Shown: positions 53,672 through 61,695, numbered from the stretch's first letter. The stretch: 64,000 bases of DNA from an uncultured Pelagibacteraceae bacterium (GCA_902627805.1 CACOKN010000002.1:62001-126000), one strand, 5' to 3'. Notes: a model not told the origin generated them from the sequence alone. Numbers and translations: made by a program.

Positions 53672-54523
53672 ATGAGGGCTATTACATTTAATCTTTTAGC
53701 GTGGATAATGCTTCCAATTATGGATGGTTTTGCTAAATATTTAAGTGCAGAATTACCTGTATTACAAATCACTTGGGCAAGATATTTTTTTACTGTGACA
53801 TTCACTTTACCAATTATGTTTTTCTTTTTTCGAGAAAATCTTGTTTGGACAGACAAACCAAAACTACAATTTATAAGAGGCTTAATACTTTTAACAGCAA
53901 ATATTTGTTTCTTTTATGCCATTTCAGTAATCTCTTTAGCAAAAGCATTAACTTTGGCATTTGTTGCACCTTTGATTGTTACAGCTTTTTCCCCAATTTT
54001 TTTAGGTGAGAAGGTTGGATTTAGAAGATGGTCAGCTGTAATTATAGGATTTATAGGATCCTTGGTTGTTATAAGACCTGGTTTTGTAGAAATTAATTTA
54101 GCAAGTATTGCTGCGCTTGGAACAGGAATAATGTATGGATTTTATTTAATTATTACTCGTAAGTTAAGTACTTCAGACAACCCTTTATTAACTTTATTGT
54201 TAACTGGTGTAGTAGGGGCTGTTATTATTTCATGTGTAATGCCCTTTGTTTGGATCAAGCCAACAATAAATCAGTGGTCAATGATGGCTGCTATTGGTGT
54301 ATTTGCCTGCGTAGGTCATTTATTTCTAATATTATCTCTAAAATACGCTGATGCATCAAAATTAGCTCCATTTAGTTACTTTGAGATCATTACAAATATA
54401 ATTATAGGTTATTATTTCTTTAGTGATTTCCCTGATAATTGGACTTTCTTAGGTTTGTTTATTATTGTATTAAGTGGCATCTACATTGCAAGAAGAGAGA
54501 ATATGGTTAAAAAAGTTAAATAA
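53672..54523 (+). CDS. EamA-family drug/metabolite transporter
   Basis: A 283-residue DMT-superfamily permease with ten predicted helices in two repeats: the first includes QITWARYFFTVTFTLP and AKALTLAFVAPLIVTAFSP, the second LASIAALGTGIMYGFYLIITRKL and ADASKLAPFSYFEIITNIIIG. It belongs to the branch often annotated as metabolite exporters. The substrate is unknown. A perfect hairpin starts on the base after the stop codon. Confidence 0.85.
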   Translation: MRAITFNLLAWIMLPIMDGFAKYLSAELPVLQITWARYFFTVTFTLPIMFFFFRENLVWTDKPKLQFIRGLILLTANICFFYAISVISLAKALTLAFVAPLIVTAFSPIFLGEKVGFRRWSAVIIGFIGSLVVIRPGFVEINLASIAALGTGIMYGFYLIITRKLSTSDNPLLTLLLTGVVGAVIISCVMPFVWIKPTINQWSMMAAIGVFACVGHLFLILSLKYADASKLAPFSYFEIITNIIIGYYFFSDFPDNWTFLGLFIIVLSGIYIARRENMVKKVK

Positions 54524-54550
54524 TAGATAATATTTATTTACTATTATCTA
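54524..54550 (+). terminator. Perfect hairpin after the EamA gene
   Basis: TAGATAATA (54524-54532) and TATTATCTA (54542-54550) form a 9-bp perfect stem with a 9-nt loop, beginning directly after the TAA stop. There is no U-run after it, so an RNA-stabilising or rho-assisted 3' end is as likely as an intrinsic terminator. Confidence 0.5.
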
Positions 54551-54984
54551 AAGTATTACATTAAGTATTACTTATAAAATATTGTATTTATTATATTTTA
54601 TTAAAAATAAGAATAATATAAATTTTTTAATATTTTGGATTATTTAATGTTTAAATAACTCTAATATGTTCTGTAAGAGTGGAGGTTTATAGCAAATTAA
54701 TAAAAACATCAAATAACCTTTTAAAATAAGGACTTTTTCGGATTGTGGTTATAAAAATTTCAAAAAAATAGGGCAGTCTGAAAGCATTGATATAGCTGAA
54801 TAGTAGAGCAATGCACTAATTGAATATAGCATTTAAACGCCCATAGAGGGGTCTATTTTTGGTATAGTTTAATATATGCTACAACTGAAGGGTGAATTAT
54901 GTTATTTAGAAAGTAATCTCAAAAAAAAGTAAAAAAGCGTTGATTTTACTAACTTTTTTAACTTAAAAAAGGTCTAAAATAGCG
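54551..54984. other. Gene-free stretch with several small hairpins
   Basis: About 430 bp without a plausible gene, exceptional for this genome. It contains the direct repeat AAGTATTAC (twice near 54551-54566), an inverted repeat GCATTG/CAATGC at 54784-54789 and 54809-54814, and a terminator-like hairpin ATAGA-GGGG-TCTAT followed by TTTT at 54843-54860. A small RNA gene or decayed genes are both possible; I cannot tell which. Confidence 0.4.
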
Positions 54985-55260
54985 CTAAATAGTTGCTTTT
55001 TCAGATCTTAATAATTTGAGTTTTTGCTTAATTCCACCTCTACCAGAGTAACCTCCAAGAGCTCCATCAGATCTAATTACTCTATGACAAGGTATTTTTG
55101 GGGCATATGGGTTTTTAGCACAAGCATTAGCAACAGCTCTGGCTGATTTAGGGCAGTTTATGGCAACAGCAACTTGTTTATATGTTCTTATTTTACCTTT
55201 AGGTATAGTTTTAAGGTATTTCCAGACTTTTAATTGAAATTTAGTGCCTTTAAGATGCAT
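54985..55260 (-). CDS. ogt: Methylated-DNA--cysteine methyltransferase domain protein (very short)
   Basis: A 91-residue product made up only of the C-terminal alkyltransferase domain. The active site PCHRVI is intact (Cys58), with the helix-turn-helix ARAVANACAKNP before it and GGYSGRGG after it, so it is a transferase type rather than a Cys-less ATL protein. Upstream the frame stays open to a GTG at 55323, but those residues come from a GC-rich foreign segment; ATG at 55260 is preferred. The N-terminal domain of ordinary Ogt is missing. Confidence 0.8.
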   Translation of the reverse strand: MHLKGTKFQLKVWKYLKTIPKGKIRTYKQVAVAINCPKSARAVANACAKNPYAPKIPCHRVIRSDGALGGYSGRGGIKQKLKLLRSEKATI

Positions 55261-55284
55261 TTTACTGAAGAAACCCCTGTTTCC

Positions 55285-55304
55285 TTGCACTTTTAAGGGT
55301 GCAA
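55285..55304. repeat. Hairpin at the left edge of the GC-rich fragment
   Basis: TTGCAC (55285-55290) and GTGCAA (55299-55304) pair across an 8-nt loop. The loop and right arm contain TTAAGGGTGC, repeated almost exactly (TTAAGGGTTGC) at 55432-55442 on the other side of the GC-rich block. Confidence 0.5.
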
Positions 55305-55335
55305 AGAACAGTTGTTTTGGCACGTCGTTGATGCG

Positions 55336-55431
55336 CTACCGCCATGCCTCCCGTTCTACATGTTCAGCGATGCTTTGCAGAACTTTCTGCCCCTTGGATT
55401 TGTACCTCTCGGCTTTTGCCCAATTGGCCAG
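55336..55431 (-). pseudogene. GC-rich gene fragment, C-terminal 31 residues of an unknown protein
   Basis: The segment 55321-55431 is about 54% G+C (60 of 111 bases counted), roughly twice the background. On the minus strand one frame reads from CTG at 55431 to TAG at 55336-55338, giving a helical, charged peptide (LANWAKAERYKSKGQKVLQS then IAEHVEREAWR) that looks like the end of a real protein. A TAA lies directly upstream in frame. It is probably a transferred remnant. Confidence 0.5.
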
Positions 55432-55449
55432 TTAAGGGTTGCCCCTTAA
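55432..55449. terminator. Perfect hairpin at the right edge of the GC-rich fragment
   Basis: TTAAGGG (55432-55438), a four-base TTGC loop and CCCTTAA (55443-55449) form a 7-bp stem; on the plus strand it is followed by TTCATTTTT. It could terminate transcription, and it carries one of the two TTAAGGGT(T)GC repeats. Confidence 0.5.
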
Positions 55450-55544
55450 TTCATTTTTACTTTAACAGATAGGATTTTAAAGCTGTATCACCTTTTAATT
55501 GATTCTTAAAATTTACAGCAATTCCTGTGAATATTGGGGATAAA

Positions 55545-55721
55545 TTAAACTTCGAAAACTAAAATAAAATAGCTGATTAAAAATAAGATTGCTAAAATAG
55601 ATAAAAAAATAGTTTCAATGCTTTTACCATAATTTTTATATTGTATTGAACTTAATATAATAAATCCTGCAGATATAATTAAAAAATATATAGCGGGAAT
55701 TTCTCCATCGATTGAACCCAT
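55545..55721 (-). CDS. Small two-helix membrane protein, 58 residues
   Basis: From ATG at 55721 (a 12-residue extension is possible) the product has two hydrophobic helices (AIYFLIISAGFIILSS and a second with IFLSILAILFLISYFILVF) joined by a polar loop with YKNYGKS. It lies between the GC-rich fragment and the recombinase, which it diverges from. No family recognised. Composition is typical of the genome. Confidence 0.5.
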   Translation of the reverse strand: MGSIDGEIPAIYFLIISAGFIILSSIQYKNYGKSIETIFLSILAILFLISYFILVFEV

Positions 55722-55765
55722 AATTTTTAAATTTAAACTATTGACAATAAAAATCACTTGATATA

Positions 55766-55798
55766 TTACTAATGATAATTAATTGTTATCAATAGTAA
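55766..55798. promoter_or_regulatory. 13-bp dyad just before the recombinase gene
   Basis: TTACTAATGATAA (55766-55778) and TTATCAATAGTAA (55786-55798) are inverted at 12 of 13 positions around a 7-bp spacer. The right arm ends 4 bp before the recombinase ATG, so it may be an operator or a start-masking hairpin. Confidence 0.5.
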
Positions 55799-55802
55799 TT
55801 AT

Positions 55803-56756
55803 ATGAACGAACTAATAACAGACCTAAAATCGCTTCACGAGGCAACTCTAAATAACCTCAAAAGCTCTAAAGCAAATAACACTTTAAGGGCATATAAATC
55901 AGACTTTAAAGATTTTGGAACTTTTTGTGCTAAACATGGATTAAATTCATTGCCATCAGAGCCAAAAATAGTCTCTTTATACCTAACTCATCTTTCTAAA
56001 AATTCAAAAATCAGCACTTTAAGGAGAAGATTAGTGTCAATTAGCATGGTGCATAAACTCAAAGGTCATTATTTAGATACAAAACATCCAATTATTGTAG
56101 AAAATTTAATGGGGATAAAAAGAGTAAAAGGAAGTATTCAAAAAGGAAAAAAACCTATATTAATCAATCATTTAAAATCAATAATTAATGTAATAGATGA
56201 GCAAAAAATTGAAAATATAAAGAAGTTAAGAGACAAGTCAATTATTCTAGTAGGCTTTGGAGGTGGCTTTAGACGAACTGAGCTTATTTCAATTGATCAT
56301 GAAGATTTAGAATTTGTACCTGAAGGTCTCAAAATTACCATCAGAAAATCAAAAACTGATCAATTTGGTGAAGGAATGATAAAAGGACTACCCTACTTTA
56401 ACAAAGAAAATTATTGCCCTGTAGTCAATCTTAAAAAATGGCTAGAAATTTCTAAAATTAAATCTGGACCTATTTTTAGAAGATTTTCTAAAGGCTTATC
56501 TTTAACAGAAAAAAGATTAACCGATCAATCAGTGGTCTTATTAATGAAAGAATATTTGAATTTAGCAGGCATCGAGAATAAGAATTTTGCAGGTCATAGC
56601 TTGAGATCTGGTTTTGCAACTGTTGCTGCAGAATCTGGTGCTGATGAACGTAGTATTATGGCAATGACTGGTCACAAAACATCACAAATGGTTAGAAGAT
56701 ACATAAGAGAAGCAAATATATTTAAAAATAATGCTTTAAATAAGATTAAGATTTAA
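55803..56756 (+). CDS. Tyrosine recombinase/integrase
   Basis: A 317-residue site-specific recombinase. The N-terminal SAM-like core-binding domain (about residues 10-100) includes KANNTLRAYKSDFKDFGTFC. Catalytic residues are Arg157 (GFRRTELISI), Lys184 (RKSKTDQF), His265 and Arg268 (GHSLRSGF), His291 (GHKTS) and Tyr300 (VRRYIREAN). All are present, so it should be active. It is not next to dif-like sites that I can recognise. It converges on the glycosyltransferase, 5 bp away. Confidence 0.9.
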   Translation: MNELITDLKSLHEATLNNLKSSKANNTLRAYKSDFKDFGTFCAKHGLNSLPSEPKIVSLYLTHLSKNSKISTLRRRLVSISMVHKLKGHYLDTKHPIIVENLMGIKRVKGSIQKGKKPILINHLKSIINVIDEQKIENIKKLRDKSIILVGFGGGFRRTELISIDHEDLEFVPEGLKITIRKSKTDQFGEGMIKGLPYFNKENYCPVVNLKKWLEISKIKSGPIFRRFSKGLSLTEKRLTDQSVVLLMKEYLNLAGIENKNFAGHSLRSGFATVAAESGADERSIMAMTGHKTSQMVRRYIREANIFKNNALNKIKI

Positions 56757-56761
56757 ACTTG

Positions 56762-58861
56762 CTATATCAAAGAAGCTTTTTTTCCAATAGATTTATCAAT
56801 TATATATTTTGAAATTTTTACTTCATTAAATAATTTGAAATATTTTTCCTTACCTTTTTTAGCGATTCTAATTCTTGATTTATCATTTTTTTTATAAAAT
56901 TTGATTTTTTCTGCAAGATCATCAATGTGATCATATGAAACTATTTCATTTGAATTGAAGAAATTGTTCATTTTTACCTTTTTATCAATAAAAACTAATA
57001 ATCCATTTCCCATAAGTGAAGCGATTCTGTTACTTGAGTAATGTTTGGTAGGTTCGCCCCTACTTAAATTTAGGGCCATTTTTGAATTAAGTAACGATTT
57101 ATAAAATTCATTTCCCCAAACGGGTTCTTGTTTTCCAATTCCGTAAAAATCGTATTTAATTCCCTCTATTTTCTTAATAAGTTTTTCTAAAAAAATTACC
57201 CTGTTATCTGTTTTTCCCTCTTTAAGTATTGCTCGATTAACACCATGGCTCATTGCATAAAAAACATCGTTCTGCGGCTTAAGTTTAAAGACATCAAAAC
57301 ATTCAATATTTTTATCTACAGGTGTCATAAAAAAATGAATATATTGAGCGAATTTTTTTGAAAGTTTTAATACTGATGGATTAGTTGTAATAAATGAATG
57401 ATCTACTAATGAAAGAAATCCTTTTAATTTATCAATATTTTGTGAAGTATCTGGTAAATTTTTCATTAATGGGTCTTCATTCCATTGAGAGATAATTATT
57501 CTTTTATTAATTGATCTGAAATCAGATAAAATTTCCTGATTTATGTTGTCGGAATGACCAAAAATAATTAAATCTGGATTATAATTTTTAAAAGTTTCAA
57601 CTAAATAGTTACGAAATTTATCTTTAAAACTTAATAGATTAATCCCTTTATTTTGTCTCACATAGTCTCTATCACTAATTTCAATTACATCATGACCATT
57701 TCTGATAAAACCGTTTGTAAATTTTTTGCCTAATGAGAGATTGTAAATTCTATGATTTAATTTTTGCGCTAAATTATAGATATTTATAATTCTTAATTTA
57801 TTGCCGTTAATATTAACTTTTTTAAACGGGAATAACGAGCGCCTCATTAAATCAATTTTTTGAGAATTTTTTTTTAACTTATGTTTAACAAATTTTTTAC
57901 TTCTGATTTGAATATTCTTTCTAAATTTATCATTTTTAATAAGATTTATAATTTCTTTTTCAATATTTTTAGTGTTTAATTTTTTTAGTTTTATTGCATA
58001 ATCAGTTGTTTCAGGGAGACCACCAGTATTAGAAATTATTGTTGCACAGCCACGTGAAGAGGCTTCTAATGCTGTTCTACCAAATGGCTCTTCCCATCTT
58101 GAGGGAATAACAGCAATTTCTGATTTACTTAAATAATCTAGAACTTTATTATGTGGAATTTGGCCAAGATTAAAGTGTCTTTTATGAGTAGGGAAATTTT
58201 GAAATCTTCTTTCTTCACCAATTGAAATAGCACTCCAATCATTATATTGACCTAAGATTCTAAACATTGATTTGCAATATAGATCATATCCTTTAGATTC
58301 ATTTAATTTTCCAACAAAAATTATTTGTTTATTTTTCTTTATATTTTTTTTTATTGGATCAATACTATGATAGATTATTTCAGTGTTGTTATCTGATAAA
58401 TTTGGTAAATTTTCAAAAAACCTTTTTTTTACCCATTTTGAGATAAAAATAATTTTATCAACTTTTTTTAAAAGATAGATCCTTTCATTAACTGATTTAG
58501 CACCTTTCATGGTAGTTGGGTCATTATGAAAATATAAGATAATTTTTGAATTTAATTTTCCAAAAAATTCTCTTACCATAATTGGTCTATTGTGCAGCTC
58601 CAAGATGTCAAAATTTAAATTTTTAATTTTATTAATAATTTTATTTGAGTACTCTTTTGTTGTACTATTAAGTTTTGAATTAATATTATCTATATTTATA
58701 TAATTTTTTGTTAAATAGTTTTTATTTTTGGTGCTACCTATAATGTAGGTATTTTTTTTATATTCAGAATCTCTTATAAAATCACTAATCCATAGAGCAA
58801 CTGCTCCAGCTCCTCTAAGTGTGTAGTTTTCTTTATATGGTAAAATTGATGCGATCTTCAT
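56762..58861 (-). CDS. Two-domain glycosyltransferase (GT4 plus CgeB-like)
   Basis: A 699-residue fusion. Residues 1-340 are a GT4-type transferase with IIFVGKLNESKGYDLY and the donor-binding IPSRWEEPFGRTALEASSRG; residues 360-699 form a second domain with PDLIIFGHSDNINQEIL, ISQWNEDPLMKN and LSRGEPTKHYSSNRIASLMG, resembling CgeB/Glyco_trans_1_2 proteins. Such bifunctional enzymes build surface polysaccharides. It is a large accessory gene beside a recombinase and tRNA-Glu. Confidence 0.82.
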   Translation of the reverse strand: MKIASILPYKENYTLRGAGAVALWISDFIRDSEYKKNTYIIGSTKNKNYLTKNYINIDNINSKLNSTTKEYSNKIINKIKNLNFDILELHNRPIMVREFFGKLNSKIILYFHNDPTTMKGAKSVNERIYLLKKVDKIIFISKWVKKRFFENLPNLSDNNTEIIYHSIDPIKKNIKKNKQIIFVGKLNESKGYDLYCKSMFRILGQYNDWSAISIGEERRFQNFPTHKRHFNLGQIPHNKVLDYLSKSEIAVIPSRWEEPFGRTALEASSRGCATIISNTGGLPETTDYAIKLKKLNTKNIEKEIINLIKNDKFRKNIQIRSKKFVKHKLKKNSQKIDLMRRSLFPFKKVNINGNKLRIINIYNLAQKLNHRIYNLSLGKKFTNGFIRNGHDVIEISDRDYVRQNKGINLLSFKDKFRNYLVETFKNYNPDLIIFGHSDNINQEILSDFRSINKRIIISQWNEDPLMKNLPDTSQNIDKLKGFLSLVDHSFITTNPSVLKLSKKFAQYIHFFMTPVDKNIECFDVFKLKPQNDVFYAMSHGVNRAILKEGKTDNRVIFLEKLIKKIEGIKYDFYGIGKQEPVWGNEFYKSLLNSKMALNLSRGEPTKHYSSNRIASLMGNGLLVFIDKKVKMNNFFNSNEIVSYDHIDDLAEKIKFYKKNDKSRIRIAKKGKEKYFKLFNEVKISKYIIDKSIGKKASLI

Positions 58862-58862
58862 A

Positions 58863-59111
58863 TCAACTTATATTTAACAATTGTTTTCTTTTTTTTTTAT
58901 CTTTTTTTAATTTATACTCAAATGACATAGCTAACCTTTTATCATAAAATCTTTTTTTATAGATAATTTTCCACTTATAACCTCGGGTTGACTTTGCCCC
59001 TTTACTGGAATTGTGTTTTTTAAGTCTTAAATTAAGGTTATTTGTATATCCAACGTAAGTTTTAATAATTTTATTATTTACGCTTTTAAGCATATAAACA
59101 TAAAAAATCAT
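58863..59111 (-). CDS. GIY-YIG domain protein (UPF0213 type)
   Basis: An 82-residue single-domain GIY-YIG endonuclease-like protein. The motif pair is VYMLKSVNNK...TYVGYTNNLNLRLKKH (residues 5-33) with RGYKWKIIYKKRFYDKRLAMSFEYKLKK giving the Arg and Glu of the active site. UPF0213/YhbQ proteins are widespread and act on DNA ends in vitro in some cases. It precedes the glycosyltransferase by one base and follows tRNA-Glu closely. Confidence 0.88.
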   Translation of the reverse strand: MIFYVYMLKSVNNKIIKTYVGYTNNLNLRLKKHNSSKGAKSTRGYKWKIIYKKRFYDKRLAMSFEYKLKKDKKKRKQLLNIS

Positions 59112-59116
59112 AAATG

Positions 59117-59191
59117 TGGCGGTCCCTAGGGGAATCGAACCCCTCTTTCGAGGATGAAAACCACGTGTCCTAACCGATAGACGAAGGGACC
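59117..59191 (-). tRNA. tRNA-Glu (anticodon UUC)
   Basis: A 75-nt cloverleaf with encoded CCA on the minus strand. The acceptor GGTCCCT pairs with AGGGACC, the anticodon loop TTTTCAT has anticodon TTC, and the T-loop is GGTTCGATTCC. It bounds the flexible zone that holds the recombinase, a plausible past attachment site, though no duplicated tRNA end was found nearby. Confidence 0.96.
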
Positions 59192-59236
59192 AAATTTCAG
59201 CTTTCTATTTCATAATGCAATCTTTATCAAGTGTTA

Positions 59237-59542
59237 TTAGGTTGCATCCTTTATACTTTTATTAAGTAATTCTTTAAATTCTTTTGATGGTTTAAATAGA
59301 ACAACATCTCTCTTAGATATCTCTTTTTCTTCTTTAGTTTTTGGATTTCTACCAATTCTCGAATTCTTTGATCTAATTAGAAATGTTCCAAACTTTGATA
59401 TTTTTACAGATTTTTTTTTACATAAATTTGAAGTTATTATTGAAAAAAATTCTTCAACTAAATTTTCTGTAATTTGTTTTGAAAATCCAACTTGCATATA
59501 TATTACATTTACAAGATCTTTTTTGGTTAAATTAATTCTCAT
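59237..59542 (-). CDS. ihfA: Integration host factor alpha subunit
   Basis: A 101-residue DNA-bending protein. LTKKDLVNVIYMQVGFSK opens the HU/IHF fold, VKISKFGTFLIRSKNSRIGRNPKT holds the beta-arm with the intercalating proline region, and the C-terminal helix FKPSKEFKELLN is typical. It follows plsX with 3 bp between. In relatives fabH lies between plsX and ihfA, but it is absent here. Confidence 0.92.
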   Translation of the reverse strand: MRINLTKKDLVNVIYMQVGFSKQITENLVEEFFSIITSNLCKKKSVKISKFGTFLIRSKNSRIGRNPKTKEEKEISKRDVVLFKPSKEFKELLNKSIKDAT

Positions 59543-59545
59543 TAA

Positions 59546-60547
59546 TTAGATATTTTCTCTTATCTTATTGATTAAATCGCCTTTAACAATTTTACTACAT
59601 ACTTCTAGTGAATTTGAAAAACCAATGAAATCTGTTCCTCCATGACTTTTTACAACCGGTGAGTCTAAGCCGATGAAAATTGCACCATTATAGAGTCTAG
59701 GATCTAATCTTTTTTTGAACTTATTTAAATTCGAAAAATTCAAAATTGCAGATATTTTACCCAAAATCGAGTCTTTGAAAACTTTTTTCAGTTCATCTGT
59801 TATAAAGTTTGCTGTTCCTTCTGCAGTTTTAAGAGCTACATTGCCTGTAAAACCATCTGAAATAATTACATTAACATTTCCATCCATAAGTTCATTTCCT
59901 TCTATATAACCAGAAAAATTAAAGTTTTTAGATTTTTTTTCATTAAGTATTTGAAAAGTTTCTTTTATAATTTCATTACCCTTTAATTCTTCCGTACCAA
60001 TATTTAACAAAGCTGTATTAGGTGTTTCTTTTGGATAAAGAGACTTATATAAAGATGCTCCCATAATTGAGAAATCAACCAAATTTTTTGAACTACATTC
60101 AATATTTGCACCTAAATCCAATACAACACTCATCCCTTTTTTATTAGGCCATAAGGCAGATAATGCAGGTTTATCTATATTTTCAATCATCTTAAGATTT
60201 AACTTAGAAATAACAAGTAATGCTCCAGTATTTCCTGCGGATATTACAATATCAGTTTCTTTTTTTTTTACACTTTCAATTGCAAGCCACATACTTGTAT
60301 CTTTACCTCTTTTAGCAGCTTCAAGAGGACTGTCTGTACTCTTAACAACATTGTCTGTATGTATAATTTCATAGAAATCTCTATTAAGATTATTTTTAAT
60401 GTATGTTTCAATCGCAGACTTGTTTCCAAAAATTTTAAAAAAATTTTTTTTATTTGATTTATGACTATGGATTATGCCATCAACGATTTTTTTAGGTGAT
60501 CCATCACCTCCCATTGCATCAACTGCAATTTTAATTAAATCTGACAT
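59546..60547 (-). CDS. plsX: Phosphate acyltransferase PlsX
   Basis: A 333-residue enzyme making acyl-phosphate from acyl-ACP for phospholipid synthesis. The opening IAVDAMGGDGSPKKIVDGI, then STDSPLEAAKRGKDTSMWLAI, SAGNTGALL and ISDGFTGNVALKTAEG are family hallmarks. It belongs to the ubiquinol chaperone-rpmF-plsX-ihfA run, all minus strand. Partner PlsY is not in the window. Confidence 0.95.
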   Translation of the reverse strand: MSDLIKIAVDAMGGDGSPKKIVDGIIHSHKSNKKNFFKIFGNKSAIETYIKNNLNRDFYEIIHTDNVVKSTDSPLEAAKRGKDTSMWLAIESVKKKETDIVISAGNTGALLVISKLNLKMIENIDKPALSALWPNKKGMSVVLDLGANIECSSKNLVDFSIMGASLYKSLYPKETPNTALLNIGTEELKGNEIIKETFQILNEKKSKNFNFSGYIEGNELMDGNVNVIISDGFTGNVALKTAEGTANFITDELKKVFKDSILGKISAILNFSNLNKFKKRLDPRLYNGAIFIGLDSPVVKSHGGTDFIGFSNSLEVCSKIVKGDLINKIRENI

Positions 60548-60558
60548 TAAAATACTAA

Positions 60559-60741
60559 TTATTCTTCTGGGTCTAAAACTTGACGACCTTTGTACATTCC
60601 AGTTTTTAAATCTAAATGATGAGACAATCTATATTCACCAGATTTTTTGTCCTCAATCACGTTTTTTGATGAGAACTTCATATTTTGAGATCTTCTCATA
60701 CCAGTTCTTGACGGTGTTTGTTTTCGTTTAGGTACTGCCAT
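60559..60741 (-). CDS. rpmF: 50S ribosomal protein L32
   Basis: A 60-residue ribosomal protein with the canonical start [18 protein letters not shown]. It has no CxxC pairs, so it is the zinc-free type. rpmF-plsX linkage is near-universal in proteobacteria and couples lipid and ribosome synthesis. plsX starts 11 bp downstream. The C-terminal GRQVLDPEE is normal for alphaproteobacteria. Confidence 0.95.
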   Translation of the reverse strand: MAVPKRKQTPSRTGMRRSQNMKFSSKNVIEDKKSGEYRLSHHLDLKTGMYKGRQVLDPEE

Positions 60742-60743
60742 AA

Positions 60744-61211
60744 CTATGGACTACTTACACTTTTTAAAAAAAAATTCAAAGTTTTTTTCTTTAAATTAAC
60801 AGAAAAATCATCAAAATAATCAACTAAAATATCAATTTCTTTAAAATCCTCTAAAAAAGATGATAGTTTTTTTAATTTTTCATTTTTATCTAATTTATCC
60901 CAAAAGTGAATTTCTGAAACAATGGCATGAAATAAATTCAAATAAATTTTCATTTTTTTATTAATTGATTGATCTCCATATCCTATTTCTCGAATACTTA
61001 ATTCCAACTGTCTAAAATTAAAATCATAAATTCTTTGTAAAATATCCTTATTTTCTTTATTTTTAAAGGTTTTTAAAAAGAAAGCAAAATGAATAAGGAA
61101 AAGTGTTAAGCGATCCGAAAAGTTATCTTCTCGATTAAGAGATTTATATAAGTCTTTATTTCTAGAGTAATTGATTAAATTGTTATAAACATTAATATAA
61201 TTTTCAGACAT
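60744..61211 (-). CDS. Ubiquinol-cytochrome c chaperone (CBP3 family)
   Basis: A 155-residue helical protein related to mitochondrial Cbp3/UQCC1, which assists bc1 complex assembly. The segments [23 protein letters not shown] and [12 protein letters not shown] match the family. In other alphaproteobacteria a DUF177 gene stands between this gene and rpmF; here rpmF follows with 2 bp. Its start overlaps that of the divergent bamE by two bases (CATG). Confidence 0.82.
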   Translation of the reverse strand: MSENYINVYNNLINYSRNKDLYKSLNREDNFSDRLTLFLIHFAFFLKTFKNKENKDILQRIYDFNFRQLELSIREIGYGDQSINKKMKIYLNLFHAIVSEIHFWDKLDKNEKLKKLSSFLEDFKEIDILVDYFDDFSVNLKKKTLNFFLKSVSSP

Positions 61212-61695
61212 GTTTAAAATATTATATATATTTTTTTTTGCATTAGTAGCATCAAATTGTTCTTTTAAAAAAGTTGTTAAGCATCACGGTGTTCCTTTTC
61301 TTGATAAAAAACAAAAACAATTAATAATCAATAAGTCAACAAGTAATGATGTAAGAAAAATTCTTGGATCACCCTCGACACGAAGTAAATTTGATAACGA
61401 TATATGGATATATATTGAGAGAAAACAAACACAATCAAAATTGAAAAATTTAGGTAGAATGAAAATTTTCAAAAATGATGTACTTGTTCTTGAAATTGAT
61501 AATTATGGAATTTTAAAGAAAAAAGAGTTTTATGATATGGAGGATATGAAAAAAATAAAAGTTGCAGAAGACACAACTGAAGCAAATTTTGCTAGAAATT
61601 CATTTATTTATGATTTCATGTCTAGTATGAGACAAAAAATTAATGACCCTCTTGGTGTGAGGGCTAAAAAAAGAAAAGAAATTAGCCAGCGATAA
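61210..61695 (+). CDS. bamE: Outer-membrane assembly lipoprotein BamE (SmpA)
   Basis: A 161-residue lipoprotein of the BAM complex. The signal peptide ends at ASNC (Cys17). The SmpA/OmlA core is [45 protein letters not shown] and a beta-strand with [10 protein letters not shown]. The C-terminal 50 residues are a charged extension as in other alphaproteobacteria. It is divergent from the chaperone and converges on hppA with a 14-bp overlap. Confidence 0.88.
   Translation: MFKILYIFFFALVASNCSFKKVVKHHGVPFLDKKQKQLIINKSTSNDVRKILGSPSTRSKFDNDIWIYIERKQTQSKLKNLGRMKIFKNDVLVLEIDNYGILKKKEFYDMEDMKKIKVAEDTTEANFARNSFIYDFMSSMRQKINDPLGVRAKKRKEISQR

Noticed and set aside
54790-54850. tRNA-like D-arm in the gene-free zone (TAGCTGAATAGTAGAGCA)
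   Set aside because: Only a short stretch resembles a D-arm; no acceptor pairing, anticodon stem or T-loop can be formed around it.
55261-55323. GTG start extending ogt by 21 residues
   Set aside because: The added residues derive partly from the inserted GC-rich segment and lack similarity to the Ogt N-terminal domain.
55244-55435. Plus-strand open frame across the GC-rich fragment
   Set aside because: It runs antisense to the ogt 5' end and to the more protein-like minus-strand frame; the Cys/Ser/Arg-rich product has no features.
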